A stretch of 64,000 nucleotides of DNA from Paenibacillus artemisiicola (lineage in GTDB: Bacteria > Bacillota > Bacilli > Paenibacillales > Paenibacillaceae), in the NCBI RefSeq assembly GCF_017652985.1, contig NZ_JAGGDJ010000005.1, forward strand, positions 62,001-126,000. The letters are read 5' to 3'. Under the pieces are notes generated by a model. It ran no database searches. It saw only the letters and a program-made list of their open reading frames with translations, and was not told the DNA's origin. Of the stretch, positions 25,913 to 35,476 are shown piece by piece. The translations under genes and the position numbers were made by a program. The stretch's first letter is position 1. Every line of letters begins with the position of its first letter.

Positions 25913-26001
25913 GTTAGCCGCTGCCAATACGGCTGCCACCTCGCTGCCTCGCCGCACGCTCGTCTTTACAAAAAGGTATAGCGCCTACCGGGACGGGCAT
26001 A

Positions 26002-26010
26002 TGCTATAAT
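26002..26010 (+). promoter_or_regulatory. Extended -10 promoter element before the Bax-inhibitor gene
   Basis: TGCTATAAT has a consensus TATAAT with the extended TG motif; no good -35 hexamer is seen. It lies 33 bases before the ATG. Confidence 0.6.
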
Positions 26011-26042
26011 TAGGAAAAATTAACCGATGGGGTGGTTCTTTT

Positions 26043-26780
26043 ATGCTAGGCCGAAGCGGCAATCCAACCTTGAACGACAAGACGTTCGACCGGCACGGGT
26101 CCTATTCCGGATCCGGCCGCATGACGATCAACGGCACCGTGAACAAAACGTTCATCACGCTCGCGGTGCTGCTGGGGGCGGCGTTCGCCGTCTGGAACCA
26201 GTATTTCAAAGGGCTCGACGTCGTGCCCTACGCGATCGGCGGGGCGATCGGCGGTCTGATCTGCGCGCTCGTCATCAGCTTCGCGCCGCGCACGGCGCCG
26301 TTTCTGGTGCCGGTCTACGCGGCGCTCGAAGGCGCGTTCCTCGGCGCGCTGAGCGCGCAATACGAGTATGCGTACGGCGGCATCACGATGCAGGTGGCGC
26401 TGATTACGGTCTGCGTGTTCTTCGCGCTGCTCGCGGCGTACAAGACGCGGATCATCCGGGCGACCGAAAACTTCAAGCTCGGCGTCTTCGCGGCCACGGC
26501 CGGCATCGCGCTCGTGTACCTGGCCAGCTTCGTGCTGGGGCTGTTCGGCGTCAACGTGCCGTACCTGCACGACAACAGCCTGATCGGCATCGGCATTTCG
26601 CTCGTCATCGTCGCCGTCGCGGCGCTGAACCTCGTGCTGGATTTCGATTTTATCGAGCAAGGGGCGGAACGCGGCGCGCCGAAGTACATGGAATGGTACG
26701 GCGCGTTCGGGCTCGTCGTGACGCTCGTCTGGCTATACGTCGAAATTCTCCGCCTGCTCTCGAAGCTGCGGAGCCGGTAA
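26043..26780 (+). CDS. Bax inhibitor-1/YccA-like membrane protein
   Basis: The 245-residue protein has a soluble N-terminus of about 40 residues (RSGNPTLNDKTF, GRMTINGTVNKT) and then seven hydrophobic segments, fitting the Bax inhibitor-1-like family (COG4760 type). Diagnostic parts are PVYAALEGAFLGALSAQYE, ATAGIALVYLASFVLGLFG and ALNLVLDFDFIEQGAERGAPKYMEWYGAFGL, where the buried acidic pair is thought to control ion leak. The protein sits in the cytoplasmic membrane; its role in bacteria is poorly known. GGGGTGG precedes the ATG. It is monocistronic, between an extended -10 element and a terminator. Confidence 0.85.
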   Translation: MLGRSGNPTLNDKTFDRHGSYSGSGRMTINGTVNKTFITLAVLLGAAFAVWNQYFKGLDVVPYAIGGAIGGLICALVISFAPRTAPFLVPVYAALEGAFLGALSAQYEYAYGGITMQVALITVCVFFALLAAYKTRIIRATENFKLGVFAATAGIALVYLASFVLGLFGVNVPYLHDNSLIGIGISLVIVAVAALNLVLDFDFIEQGAERGAPKYMEWYGAFGLVVTLVWLYVEILRLLSKLRSR

Positions 26781-26810
26781 CCGGCCGCGTGCCGGCCGGC
26801 AGCATCAAAC

Positions 26811-26843
26811 GGGACGCCATCTTCGGATGCGCGTCCCTTTTTT
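26811..26843 (+). terminator. Rho-independent terminator
   Basis: GGGACGC and GCGTCCC, plus inner CATC/GATG around a TTCG loop, then TTTTTT, 30 bases after the Bax-inhibitor stop. Confidence 0.9.
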
Positions 26844-26925
26844 GCATAAATGTTCCTTCCGCGGGGCATCCTCCTCTACGGCGACATGAATGGATTTCCG
26901 GTCGAACGCAGAGGAGGTTTCCACG

Positions 26926-27375
26926 TTGCGCAATTTCCATAAAACCGTTTTCGGCGGCATGCTGGCGTTGATGTTTGCGCTAGTTCTGCCGCATGGCGCG
27001 AGCGCCGAGACGATTCCGATGCTGAAGGATCTGCAGCAGACGTCGGCCAATCAGCTGAAGGTGACGTACGACCAGCCGGTCAACGGCGCCAAGGGCATTA
27101 AGCCCGGCAATTACTGGGTGCAAAGCATGACCGAAACGATGCCGACGGGCATCGCGACGCTCGGGATGAACGACAGCGTCAGTCCGGCCAACGCGCTGAC
27201 CGCGGACAAGGTCACGATCACGTCGGCGGACACGGCGGGCACGAGCTTTCTGCTGACGTTCAAGCAAAACATTCCGGCGGGCAAGTCCTACAAGCTGATC
27301 ATCTGCTACGTGACCGCGCCGAACGCGCCGCCGTATTCCGGCGACAATGGATCGCGGACGTTCGTCGGCAAGTAG
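26926..27375 (+). CDS. Small secreted protein of unknown function
   Basis: From TTG 26926 the product is 149 residues. It has a signal peptide (MRNFHKTVFGGMLALMFALV then HGASA cleavage site) and a beta-rich body (NQLKVTYDQPVN, KGIKPGNYWVQSM, DKVTITSADTAGTSFLLTFK, SYKLIICYVT). The layout resembles a single Ig-like domain of the kind found in surface proteins that describe end points of strands with K/G/N-P-G turns. The frame is open from 26890, but GAGGAGG (26911-26917) fixes the TTG start at 8 bases. It is followed by a terminator about 120 bases on. No family is recognised. Confidence 0.75.
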   Translation: MRNFHKTVFGGMLALMFALVLPHGASAETIPMLKDLQQTSANQLKVTYDQPVNGAKGIKPGNYWVQSMTETMPTGIATLGMNDSVSPANALTADKVTITSADTAGTSFLLTFKQNIPAGKSYKLIICYVTAPNAPPYSGDNGSRTFVGK

Positions 27376-27495
27376 CGCCGCGCCGGATGAGCCGGCAACC
27401 GCGGCGATCGCTCGGCAAAGCCAAGGAAGCCGGGGCGTTTCGCCGCTTCCGCTCCAAGCGGGCCCTGGGCCGTCAACCCGCAAGGCGGTGCGCGG

Positions 27496-27538
27496 AAAGA
27501 GCTCCGTTCCCCGCGTGAAGGGGAGCGGAGCTTTTTTG
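27496..27538 (+). terminator. Rho-independent terminator after the small secreted protein
   Basis: AGCTCCGTTCCCC and GGGGAGCGGAGCT pair over 13 positions with one G-T wobble, then TTTTTT. A further hairpin (GGAAGC...GCTTCC) lies upstream at about 27424-27453; I could not match this leader to a known riboswitch. Confidence 0.85.
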
Positions 27539-28224
27539 TCCTTCCGTCCTTCCCGGCCAACGCATCGATCGGCAGCCCGACGTCCGAGTTGGCCATTGAC
27601 TTCGCATCGTACCAGCCTGTGACTGAGCCGCCGCGTGTCCGTTGCCGTCGCGGCCGTTCTCCGCCGCCGCCTCGCAGCCTTAAGGCTCCCGCCGTCCCCG
27701 CTCAACCGTCTCCGCCGTGCCCGAGAGGTCCCGCATAGTCGCAAGATCCCCGCGTCTGTCCAGCCGACCCCGCAATCCCGTAAAGTTTCCGCAAACCTTG
27801 AAATAGGCGCTTCGTTCCTCGCAGCCGACTAATAGGAAGCTCGCTGTCAGACGGCGAGGCGCTCTGACTCACGTGGAAAAAAATGCAAATCCAATCCCCC
27901 GGCTTGCCGCAGGCGACAGGAATCCCGGACGGCCATGTCGTATATAGAGCCTACATGCCCGCACGCAGCTTCGCGATCGGCCGGCCGCAACTCGTGCCGA
28001 CCCGGCTGGCGGCGGAGGCGGCGAAGACGAAGCAAGCGAGACCGGCAGCGGCAGAGTATGAAGCGAACTGAACTGAACCGAACGTCATCATGGCCAGCCT
28101 CGTCATCGCGACCGTTCCGCTCGTGGTCATCTTCGTCTCATGCCAGAGGTTCATCGGGAAGGGCGTGTCGTCCATGGGTTTGAAAGGCTAGCGGCGGGTT
28201 CGGACGAATCCGGTCGCGGCGCGA
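27539..28224. other. Non-coding stretch
   Basis: About 690 bases with no frame that has both a ribosome site and a sensible product. The left part is pyrimidine-rich on the plus strand. A weakly hydrophobic leftward frame at 27951-28175 has no ribosome site. Confidence 0.55.
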
Positions 28225-28238
28225 TGAAAGCGCTTCGA
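28225..28238. promoter_or_regulatory. CcpA cre-like site before the SDR gene
   Basis: TGAAAGCGCTTCGA differs from the ideal TGAAAGCGCTTTCA at two or three terminal positions. It sits 17 bases before the SDR start, a normal place for carbon catabolite repression of a sugar-acid operon. Confidence 0.55.
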
Positions 28239-28254
28239 AAGGGTGGGATGGGGT

Positions 28255-29019
28255 GTGGAACGGAAAGTGGCATTGGTAACGGGCTCCGGCCGGGGCATCG
28301 GCCGAGGCATCGCGCTGGCGTTCGCCCGCGCGGGCTACGACGTGTGCGTCAACTATAACCGCAGCGCCGAGCTGGCGGAGGCCGTCGTGCGGGACATCCG
28401 CGCGCTCGGCGCGCGGGCGGAGTCGGTGCAGGCGGACATCTCGACGGTGGACGGCGTGGACCGGCTCTTCGCCGGCTTCCGCGAGCGGTTCGGACGGCTG
28501 GACGTCAGCGTGGCGAATTCCGGCATTACGCGGATGCGGCCGTTCTTGGAGACGACCCCGGAGCTGTACGACGAGGTGATGAACACGGATTTGAAGGGCT
28601 TGTATTTCTGTTCGCAGCGGGCCGCGCGCCTCATGGCGGAGCAGGGCACGAAGGGCGTGCTCATCCACATCAGCTCCAACCACGCGGAAGGCACGTGGTC
28701 GAACGCGACGGTGTACGCCGCGGCGAAGGCGGCGGTCAACAAGCTGACGAAGAACATGGCGCTCGACCTGGCGGGCCGCGGCATTCGCGTCGTCGGCATC
28801 GCGCCGGGCTACACGCAGCTCGCCGAACCGAAGGATGACGAGCAGCGCGCGCGGGTCGAGAGCATCGCTTCGCGCATTCCGCTCGGCCGGTTCGCGACGA
28901 CCGGCGAAGTCGGCGAGGCCGCCGTCTTCCTGGCCTCCGACGCGGCCAGGTACATGACGGGGACGACGGTGTACATGGACGGCGGCGCGCTGCTGCCGGT
29001 CTGGGCGGAGCGCGGGTAA
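28255..29019 (+). CDS. Short-chain dehydrogenase/reductase (SDR)
   Basis: The 254-residue protein has the classical SDR pattern: cofactor motif TGSGRGIG (9-16), NSG near 88-90, the catalytic serine at HISSN (140-141), and YAAAK with Tyr154 and Lys158. The C-terminus TGTTVYMDGGALLP is typical. It oxidises or reduces a hydroxyl using NAD(P). I chose GTG 28255, which gives the usual short N-terminus; GTG 28243 is an alternative. It lies upstream of a galactonate-dehydratase-like gene and behind a cre-like site, so a sugar or sugar-acid dehydrogenase role is likely. Confidence 0.85.
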   Translation: MERKVALVTGSGRGIGRGIALAFARAGYDVCVNYNRSAELAEAVVRDIRALGARAESVQADISTVDGVDRLFAGFRERFGRLDVSVANSGITRMRPFLETTPELYDEVMNTDLKGLYFCSQRAARLMAEQGTKGVLIHISSNHAEGTWSNATVYAAAKAAVNKLTKNMALDLAGRGIRVVGIAPGYTQLAEPKDDEQRARVESIASRIPLGRFATTGEVGEAAVFLASDAARYMTGTTVYMDGGALLPVWAERG

Positions 29020-29144
29020 GGCGCGGCGGTCCGGGATCGGACCGGCCGGGCGAACAGCACGAATCGGCAGACGAACGGTTGACGAACGGATGAACGCCGG
29101 GCGACGAAGGAAGAATCCAACACTCGCAAGAGGAGAGAACCGTT

Positions 29145-30278
29145 ATGAAAATCACCGACATGAAGCTGTATCACGTGAAGCCGCGCTGGCTGTTTTTGAA
29201 AATCGAGACCGACGAAGGCATCTCCGGCTGGGGCGAGCCGATCGTCGAAGGCCGCGCCTTGACCGTCGCGACCGCGGTGGAGGAGCTGAAGCGCTACCTG
29301 GTCGGGCAGGACCCGCTGCGCATCGAGCACCATTGGCAAATCATGTACCGCGGCACCTTTTACCGCGGCGGCCCGGTGCTGGTTAGCGCGATCAGCGGCA
29401 TCGAGCAGGCGCTGTGGGACATCAAGGGCAAGTTCTACAACATGCCCGTTTACGAAATGCTCGGCGGCAAAGTGCGCGAGACGATCCGCATGTACAGCCA
29501 CTGCGGCGGCGAGACGCCGGAGACCATCGCGGCGAACGCGAAGAAGCGCATGGAGCAGGGCTTTAACGCGATCAAGATCGGCGTCGATGCGCCGGTGCGC
29601 CAAGTGGATTCGCTCGCCTTCGTGGAGGGCGTCGTCGCGAAGTTCGCGGCGATCCGCGAAGCGGCCGGCAGCGGCCTCGACATCGCCATCGACTTCCACG
29701 GACGCGTCAGCCCCGCGATGTCGATCCGGCTCGCGGCCGCGCTCGAGCCGTATTATCCGATGTTCATCGAGGAGCCGGTGCTGCCGGAGAACGTCGACGC
29801 GCTCGTGCGCGTCGCGCAGTCGACGAGCATTCCGATCGCGACCGGCGAGCGGCTGTTCACGCGCTGGGGCTTCCGCGAAGCGCTGGAGAAAGGCGCCGTC
29901 GCCATCGTCCAGCCGGACCTGTGCCACGCGGGTGGCATCTTCGAGGGACGCAAAATCGCGGCGATGGCCGAGATGCACTACGCTTCCGTGGCGCCGCACA
30001 ACCCGCTCGGGCCGATTTCCCTGGCCTCTTGCCTGCAGCTCGACGCCTGCACCCCGAATTTCCTCATCCAGGAGCATCCTTCGATGGCGGAAAAGTGGGA
30101 TCTCGGCGAAGGCTACCTGAAGCGCCCGTTCGTCGTGGAGAACGGCAGCGTCGCCGTGCCGCAAGGTCCAGGCCTCGGCATCGAGATCAACGAGGAAGCG
30201 CTGATCGAGCGCGGCTACGCCGGCGATTGGGATACGCCGCGGCTGGCCTACGAGGACGGTTCGTTCGCGGAGTGGTAG
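29145..30278 (+). CDS. dgoD: D-galactonate dehydratase-like enolase-superfamily enzyme
   Basis: The 377-residue protein follows DgoD closely. MKITDMKLYHVKPRWLF and GWGEPIVEGRA are the capping domain; GGPVLVSAISGIEQALWDIKGK and FNAIKIGVDAP come next. The magnesium ligands and catalytic residues lie in IDFHGRV, MFIEEPVLPEN and TGERLFTRWGF, with HNPLGPISLASC and FLIQEHP near the end. The enzyme removes water from D-galactonate or a related aldonate to give a 2-keto-3-deoxy acid. GAGGAGA precedes the ATG. The SDR upstream (126-base gap) could make the aldonolactone. The kinase and aldolase of the pathway are not here, and another acid sugar remains possible. Confidence 0.85.
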   Translation: MKITDMKLYHVKPRWLFLKIETDEGISGWGEPIVEGRALTVATAVEELKRYLVGQDPLRIEHHWQIMYRGTFYRGGPVLVSAISGIEQALWDIKGKFYNMPVYEMLGGKVRETIRMYSHCGGETPETIAANAKKRMEQGFNAIKIGVDAPVRQVDSLAFVEGVVAKFAAIREAAGSGLDIAIDFHGRVSPAMSIRLAAALEPYYPMFIEEPVLPENVDALVRVAQSTSIPIATGERLFTRWGFREALEKGAVAIVQPDLCHAGGIFEGRKIAAMAEMHYASVAPHNPLGPISLASCLQLDACTPNFLIQEHPSMAEKWDLGEGYLKRPFVVENGSVAVPQGPGLGIEINEEALIERGYAGDWDTPRLAYEDGSFAEW

Positions 30279-30374
30279 GCGCTAGCCCGCGCCTTGGCGG
30301 GACATGGCGGCCGTGCTGCCGGACATCGCCGGTGGATGAAGACCTCGGCGAGAGCAACGCCGCGGCGATAGAAT

Positions 30375-30500
30375 GGCGGACGTAATTGCGATAGATACGA
30401 GAAACGGCAATAGAAACGAGGACGTAACCTGCGATAGAAACGAGGACGTAACCCGCAATAGCATCGAGGACGCGACTGGCGAAGGAATCGAGGACGTCAT
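30375..30500. repeat. Short degenerate repeats of about 24-30 bp
   Basis: GATAGAAACGAGGACGTAAC and variants (AATAGAAACGAGGACG, ATCGAGGACG) recur four to five times. The open frame through them has no ribosome site. The rest of 30279-30700 shows only a GC-rich hairpin around 30548-30585. Confidence 0.6.
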
Positions 30501-30700
30501 CGTAAGGACGATAAGCCTTTCCCGGGGGCCGGCGCCAAGCGCGCCGGGCCGCCGGGAACGGCTTTTTGCCGTGTTCCGGCGGCCTTCTCGAAAGGAGCGC
30601 AGAGGCGTTAGCCGCCGAGCGCGATCTCGCCCGGCGCAAGAGCCGGCCGGGCCGCTTTCCGGTTTTTGCGCCGGGGCGCGCCTTGCGGGCGCGGAACGGG

Positions 30701-30706
30701 TATAAT
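30701..30706 (+). promoter_or_regulatory. -10 box of the selO promoter
   Basis: TATAAT, 41 bases before the ATG; no convincing -35 hexamer is visible. Confidence 0.5.
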
Positions 30707-30747
30707 AAGGGAAACGATACCGACGAACGCAGGAAGAAGGAGATCGC

Positions 30748-32223
30748 ATGACCAAGGAACACCAAACGACCGCTGCGGCGGGATGGCATTTCGACAACAG
30801 CTACGCGCGGCTGCCGCGCGCGTTTTTCGCCGAGCAGGCGCCGACGCGGGTCAGCGCGCCGAAGATCGCGCTATTCAACGCGCGCCTGGCGGGGGAGCTC
30901 GGCCTCGATGCCGAGGCGCTGAGCGGCGGGGAAGGCGCAGAGATCTTCGCCGGCAACCGGATTCCGGAAGGGGCGCAGCCGATCGCCCAGGCTTACGCGG
31001 GCCATCAATTCGGGCATTTCACGATGCTGGGGGACGGCCGGGCCGTGCTGCTCGGCGAGCAGCTCGCGCCGGGGGGAGCGCGCTTCGACATTCAGCTGAA
31101 GGGCGCCGGCCGGACGCCGTATTCCCGCGGCGGCGACGGCCGCGCGGCGCTCGGCCCGATGCTGCGCGAGTACGTGATCAGCGAGGCGATGCACGCGCTC
31201 GGCATCCCGACGACGCGCAGCCTCGCCGTGACGACGACGGGCAACGCCGTCATCCGCGAGAGCGAGCTGACCGGCGCGGTGCTGACCCGCGTGGCCGCCA
31301 GCCATCTGCGCGTCGGCACGTTCCAATACGTCTCCGCCGCGCGGCCGGCCGAGGAGCTCGGCATCCTGGTCGACTATGCGCTGGAGCGCCACTATCCCGA
31401 TCATGACCGGGAAGACAACCGCGCCTTGGCGCTGCTGCGCGAGGTCGTCGCCCGTCAGGCCGCGCTCATCGCGAAATGGCAGCTCGTCGGCTTCGTCCAC
31501 GGCGTCATGAACACCGATAACATGGCGATCAGCGGCGAGACGATCGACTACGGGCCGTGCGCGTTCATGGACGCGTTCGACACGGCGACGGTGTTCAGCT
31601 CGATCGACCGCCAAGGGCGCTACGCCTACGGCAATCAACCGCAGATCGCGGCGTGGAATCTCGCGCGGCTGGCGGAAGCGCTGCTGCCCGTGCTCGCCGA
31701 AGACGAAGAGCGCGCCGTGGAGCTGGCCGAGGAAGCGATCGCGGCGTTCCCGGAGCTGTACCGCGGCCGCTGGCTGGCCGGCATGCGGGCGAAGCTCGGC
31801 CTGTTCGGCGAAGAAGCGGAGGACGAGGCGCTGGTCCAGGACTTGCTCGCGCTCATGCAGCGGCACCGCGCGGACTACACGGATACGTTCCTCGCGCTGA
31901 CGCACGGGCGGACGGCCGGTTCGGCGCTGCTGGAAGCGCCGGCGTTCGCCGAGTGGCGCGAGCGGTGGCAGGCGAGGCGCGGCAGGCAGGCGGAATCGGC
32001 GGAGGACGCCGAACGGACGATGCGCGCCGCCAATCCGGCGGTCATTCCCCGCAACCACCGGGTGGAGGAGGCGCTCGCGGCGGCCGAGCAGGGCGATTAC
32101 GGCGTGCTGGAGCGGCTGCTCGCGGCGCTCTCGGACCCGTACGCGCATGCGCCCGGGCAAGCGGCCTTCGCAGCGCTGCCGGAACCTGCGGCCCGCCCGT
32201 ACCGGACGTACTGCGGGACTTGA
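30748..32223 (+). CDS. selO: SelO/YdiU-type protein adenylyltransferase
   Basis: The 491-residue protein has the pseudokinase-like SelO fold: [64 protein letters not shown] and [41 protein letters not shown], with the metal-binding Asn and Asp, follows. SelO transfers AMP from ATP to Ser/Thr/Tyr of target proteins and is linked to redox stress. Full length compared with E. coli YdiU (478). AGAAGGAGA precedes the ATG. It is monocistronic. Identity is firm. Confidence 0.95.
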   Translation: MTKEHQTTAAAGWHFDNSYARLPRAFFAEQAPTRVSAPKIALFNARLAGELGLDAEALSGGEGAEIFAGNRIPEGAQPIAQAYAGHQFGHFTMLGDGRAVLLGEQLAPGGARFDIQLKGAGRTPYSRGGDGRAALGPMLREYVISEAMHALGIPTTRSLAVTTTGNAVIRESELTGAVLTRVAASHLRVGTFQYVSAARPAEELGILVDYALERHYPDHDREDNRALALLREVVARQAALIAKWQLVGFVHGVMNTDNMAISGETIDYGPCAFMDAFDTATVFSSIDRQGRYAYGNQPQIAAWNLARLAEALLPVLAEDEERAVELAEEAIAAFPELYRGRWLAGMRAKLGLFGEEAEDEALVQDLLALMQRHRADYTDTFLALTHGRTAGSALLEAPAFAEWRERWQARRGRQAESAEDAERTMRAANPAVIPRNHRVEEALAAAEQGDYGVLERLLAALSDPYAHAPGQAAFAALPEPAARPYRTYCGT

Positions 32224-32607
32224 GGTTGGATTCGGCGATGAACGGAAGAGCCGGGCGTCAAGGAGTGGGAATCGGGGATGGGGCGACAGCGGGAACGAGC
32301 GGACGCGGCAGCCGTTATTTGGCGTACAACGGCGCATCGTCAGGTTGAACGGCCCTAGGTTCCGCTGTCGGAGTAACGCTCGCGTAGTTTGGCGTCGTGT
32401 TCGGCAACTAACCGCGTCTGCGGCCGCTAAGCGCCGAAATGACGTCCAAATGCCGCTTTAGCGGAGTTCCCGTATGCATGGCTCGGCCGTGCCGGCCGCT
32501 TCGCAGGTCTGGATATAACCGATGAATTTACCATTGACGCGGGGGACGATCTGATTTACGCTCGTAAAAGTGTGATTTTCATGTCAGGTTTATCACGGTG
32601 ACTTTTA
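32224..32607. other. Non-coding stretch
   Basis: 384 bases without a supportable gene. It contains CCGTTATTTGGCG near 32310, resembling the AATAACGG part of the dispersed motif on the other strand, and is less GC-rich towards the HPP-like gene. Confidence 0.5.
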
Positions 32608-33114
32608 ATGGCGGAAAGGATTGTTGCGCAAGTGGTCATTCGGTCGGTCGGCCTCGGTTTGTATATGATGTTCGTGTATTGGCTTTCCTCGCATTCCCCT
32701 GGGATGCACATGCTGTTCTTCCCGACGCTCGGCGCCTTCGGGTTTTTGTTCATCACCCGCTCCCCGCGGATGAAGGAACTGTTCGGCATCGCCGGAGGCG
32801 CGGTGCTCTCGGCGGCGGTCGGCACGGCTGCCTACGCCCTTCACGGCGGCATGGTGTCCCTCTTCTGCAGCACGCTCGCCATGATTTGGCTCGTTCGCGC
32901 GCTGAAGCTGAACGCCCCGCCGATCATCGCCGTGGCGCTCATCCCGTTTTTCGCGCATCCCGATAAGCTGTGGGTCGCGCCCGCTTCCGTCGCGGTCTCG
33001 ATCGCCGGCCTGCTCGCGGTGATGGGACTGGTGTACGCCGTGGAAGGGCTGTTCGCGCGCGTTCAAGCTTCCCTGCCGCTCCGCCAAGGCGTCCAAATGG
33101 ATGCCGATAACTGA
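32608..33114 (+). CDS. HPP-family-like integral membrane protein
   Basis: The 168-residue protein has four to five hydrophobic segments. Its order of motifs is like the HPP family: HMLFFPTLGAFGFLFITRSPRMKE at about 30-53, GIAGGAVLSAAVGTAAYAL, then LNAPPIIAVALIPFFAHP. HPP-domain proteins have been linked to nitrite transport in plants and cyanobacteria, but the role here is unknown. The signature HPP itself is not intact. The ribosome site is weak (GGTGAC). It is monocistronic and ends in a good terminator. Confidence 0.6.
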   Translation: MAERIVAQVVIRSVGLGLYMMFVYWLSSHSPGMHMLFFPTLGAFGFLFITRSPRMKELFGIAGGAVLSAAVGTAAYALHGGMVSLFCSTLAMIWLVRALKLNAPPIIAVALIPFFAHPDKLWVAPASVAVSIAGLLAVMGLVYAVEGLFARVQASLPLRQGVQMDADN

Positions 33115-33127
33115 ACCGTTCGCCCGA

Positions 33128-33152
33128 AACGCCGCCGCCCGCGGCGTTTTTT
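33128..33152 (+). terminator. Rho-independent terminator
   Basis: AACGCCGC and GCGGCGTT around a short loop, then TTTTTTG, 13 bases after the HPP-like stop. The rest of 33153-33413 has short CGTACGTCTTCC-type repeats but no gene. Confidence 0.85.
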
Positions 33153-33413
33153 GCGTTAGCGGCACGATGCGCCGACCGATGCGACGGTACGTCTTCCAGG
33201 TCCTGCACTTCCGACCGCACGCGTTCCGGCGTTCCATCGAACGCGCCCGTACGTCTTACGGCAACCCATCCCGAGCGGCCGTACGTCTTCCGCATTCCAT
33301 GCCCTCCCCGGCGCGTTCGCCCCAAGCCGGCTTTGACATCCGCCGCCCCTCGCGCTAACATAGGTGGCAATCGGGCCGGAACAGAGGACCGGCCGCGAAG
33401 GAGCGTGGAGAGC

Positions 33414-33818
33414 ATGGCGGGCGTCAGCCTGGAAATCGTGGTCCGCTCGACGGAAATCGACGTCAACGGCCACGTGAACAACGCCAAGTACTTGGAGTAC
33501 CTGGAATGGGGCCGGGAGGAATGGTACGAGCGCGCGGGCTTGGACTACGACGCGTTCGGCGCGCTGGGCATCCGGACGGTAACGGTGAACGTCAACATCA
33601 ATTACCGCAAGGAATGCCGGCAGGGCGACCGGCTGACCGTGACGACGGCGGCGGAACGGGCGGGGAGAACGAGCTACGTCCTGAAGCAGGAAATCGTCAA
33701 CCGGGCGGGAGAGCGGTGCGCGGACGCGCTCGTCACGTGCGTGACGATGGATGCGGCCTCGCGGACGAGCCGGCCGCTGCCGGACGCGCTGCGGGCGCTT
33801 TTCCCGGCGCGGCCCTAA
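33414..33818 (+). CDS. Acyl-CoA thioesterase, 4HBT hotdog family
   Basis: The 134-residue protein has the hotdog-fold thioesterase signature: EIDVNGHVNNAKYLEYLEWGREEW near residues 15-38, with the catalytic Asp and His-Val-Asn stretch, then VNVNINYRKECRQGDRL and TCVTMD. Such enzymes hydrolyse acyl-CoA thioesters. The frame is open from 33333, but ATG 33414 gives the family's usual start and has AAGGAG and GGAG before it. It stands alone and is followed by a hairpin terminator. Acyl chain unknown. Confidence 0.85.
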   Translation: MAGVSLEIVVRSTEIDVNGHVNNAKYLEYLEWGREEWYERAGLDYDAFGALGIRTVTVNVNINYRKECRQGDRLTVTTAAERAGRTSYVLKQEIVNRAGERCADALVTCVTMDAASRTSRPLPDALRALFPARP

Positions 33819-33861
33819 ACGCCGTCCGTATCGCATACCCTGAAATAGGCAATCATGGATA

Positions 33862-33897
33862 GAGGCGGCGCATGATGTTTCATGCATCGCCTCTTTA
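33862..33897 (+). terminator. Terminator hairpin after the thioesterase
   Basis: GAGGCG with GCATGA pairs with TCATGC and CGCCTC; TTTACTT follows. 43 bases beyond the stop. Confidence 0.65.
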
Positions 33898-33990
33898 CTT
33901 GAAATAACGGATGTATGCGCGCGGGCGACCCGTACGAGACAAGCGGCCGGGAAGCGAAGCGGCCATTATAAAGCGGAAGGGGCAAGGACG

Positions 33991-35367
33991 ATGGAGTATC
34001 GGATCGAGAAGGATTCCATGGGCGAGATCAAGGTCGAGGCGGATCGGCTGTGGGGCGCGCAGACGGAGCGCAGCCTCCATAATTTCAAGATCGGCACGGA
34101 GAAAATGCCGCGCGAGCTCATTCGGGCGTTCGCGTATTTGAAGAAGGCGGCGGCGGCCGTCAACGGAGGGCTCGGCAAGCTCGACGAAGCCAAGGCGGGC
34201 GCGATCGCGGCGGCGGCGGACGAGATTCTCGCGGGCCGGTGGGACGGCGAGTTCCCGCTCGCGGTCTGGCAGACCGGCAGCGGCACGCAGTCGAACATGA
34301 ACGTCAACGAAGTGATCGCGCGCCGGGCCGGCCAGCTGCTGGCCGAGGCGGGCCATGACGCGAAGGTGCACCCGAACGACGACGTCAACCGCTCGCAGAG
34401 CTCCAACGACACGTTCCCGACCGCGATGCACGTCGCGGCGCTGATCGCGGTCGAGGATACGGTGCTGCCGGCGATCGCGCAGCTCAAGGCGACGCTCGAG
34501 CGCAAGCGCGACGCGTTCGCCGGCATCATCAAGATCGGCCGCACCCATCTGCAGGACGCGACGCCGCTCACGCTCGGCCAGGAGATCGGCGGCTGGGTCC
34601 GCATGCTGGAGAAGGCGGAGCGGAACATCGGCGCGGCGCGCGAGGAGCTGCGCGAGCTGGCCATCGGCGGCACGGCCGTCGGCACGGGGCTGAACGCGCC
34701 GGCGGGGTTCGGCGAGAAGGTCGCCGAAGCGATCGGCGGCTACGCGGGCAAGCGCTTCGTCAGCGCGCCGAACAAATTCCAGGCGCTGACGAGCCACGAC
34801 GAGCTCGTCTTCGTGCACGGCGCGTTCAAGGCGCTGGCGGCGGATCTCATGAAGATCGCCAACGACGTCCGCTGGCTGGCGAGCGGCCCGCGCTGCGGCA
34901 TCGGCGAGCTGCGCATTCCCGAGAACGAGCCGGGCAGCTCCATCATGCCGGGCAAGGTGAACCCGACCCAGTGCGAGGCGCTGACGATGGTCGTCTGCCA
35001 GGTCATGGGCAACGACGCCGCGATCGGCTTCGCCGCGAGCCAGGGCAATTTCGAGCTGAACGTGTTCAAGCCGGTCATCATCCACAACTTCCTGCAGTCC
35101 GCGCGGCTGCTGGGCGACGCCATGCGGTCGTTCGACGAGCACTGCGCCGTCGGCATCGAGCCGAACCGCGAGGCGATCGAACGGTACTTGAACGAATCGC
35201 TCATGCTCGTGACGGCGCTGAATCCGCATATCGGGTACGAGAATGCCGCGACCATCGCCAAGGCGGCCCACAAGGAAGGGCTGACGCTGCGCGAAGCGGC
35301 CGTCCGAAGCGGCCTGATCACGGCCGAGAAGTTCGACGAGGTCGTGCGCGCGGATACGATGATCTGA
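33991..35367 (+). CDS. fumC: Class II fumarate hydratase
   Basis: FumC interconverts fumarate and L-malate in the citric acid cycle. The 458-residue protein shows the class II pattern: [91 protein letters not shown] and the signature [13 protein letters not shown] with the mobile catalytic serine. Length is normal. It starts at ATG 33991 after a modest AAGGGGCAAGG site. It is the only citric-cycle gene in the window and appears monocistronic; no hairpin is seen after it. Confidence 0.96.
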   Translation: MEYRIEKDSMGEIKVEADRLWGAQTERSLHNFKIGTEKMPRELIRAFAYLKKAAAAVNGGLGKLDEAKAGAIAAAADEILAGRWDGEFPLAVWQTGSGTQSNMNVNEVIARRAGQLLAEAGHDAKVHPNDDVNRSQSSNDTFPTAMHVAALIAVEDTVLPAIAQLKATLERKRDAFAGIIKIGRTHLQDATPLTLGQEIGGWVRMLEKAERNIGAAREELRELAIGGTAVGTGLNAPAGFGEKVAEAIGGYAGKRFVSAPNKFQALTSHDELVFVHGAFKALAADLMKIANDVRWLASGPRCGIGELRIPENEPGSSIMPGKVNPTQCEALTMVVCQVMGNDAAIGFAASQGNFELNVFKPVIIHNFLQSARLLGDAMRSFDEHCAVGIEPNREAIERYLNESLMLVTALNPHIGYENAATIAKAAHKEGLTLREAAVRSGLITAEKFDEVVRADTMI

Positions 35368-35413
35368 CGGAACGCGGCAACGCGTATACGCTTTAAAGCG
35401 GTAAAAAATTGTT

Positions 35414-35442
35414 TTGCGTTCATGGCGAATTTCAAGTATGAT
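35414..35442 (+). promoter_or_regulatory. Promoter of the aldolase gene
   Basis: TTGCGT (35414-35419), 17-base spacer, TATGAT (35437-35442), 35 bases before the ATG. Confidence 0.65.
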
Positions 35443-35476
35443 GGAAAAAAAGTATGGGCTAAAGGAGTACACGCAC

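Noticed and set aside
27376..27500. Riboswitch upstream of the terminator at 27496
   Set aside because: Some hairpins are present, but I could not match the conserved core of any class, and it follows a gene rather than leading one.
27951..28175. Leftward 74-residue weakly hydrophobic frame
   Set aside because: No ribosome site, composition typical of a shadow frame.
30373..30705. 110-residue frame with RNEDVT repeats before selO
   Set aside because: No ribosome site, repeats explain the open frame, and it runs into the selO promoter region.
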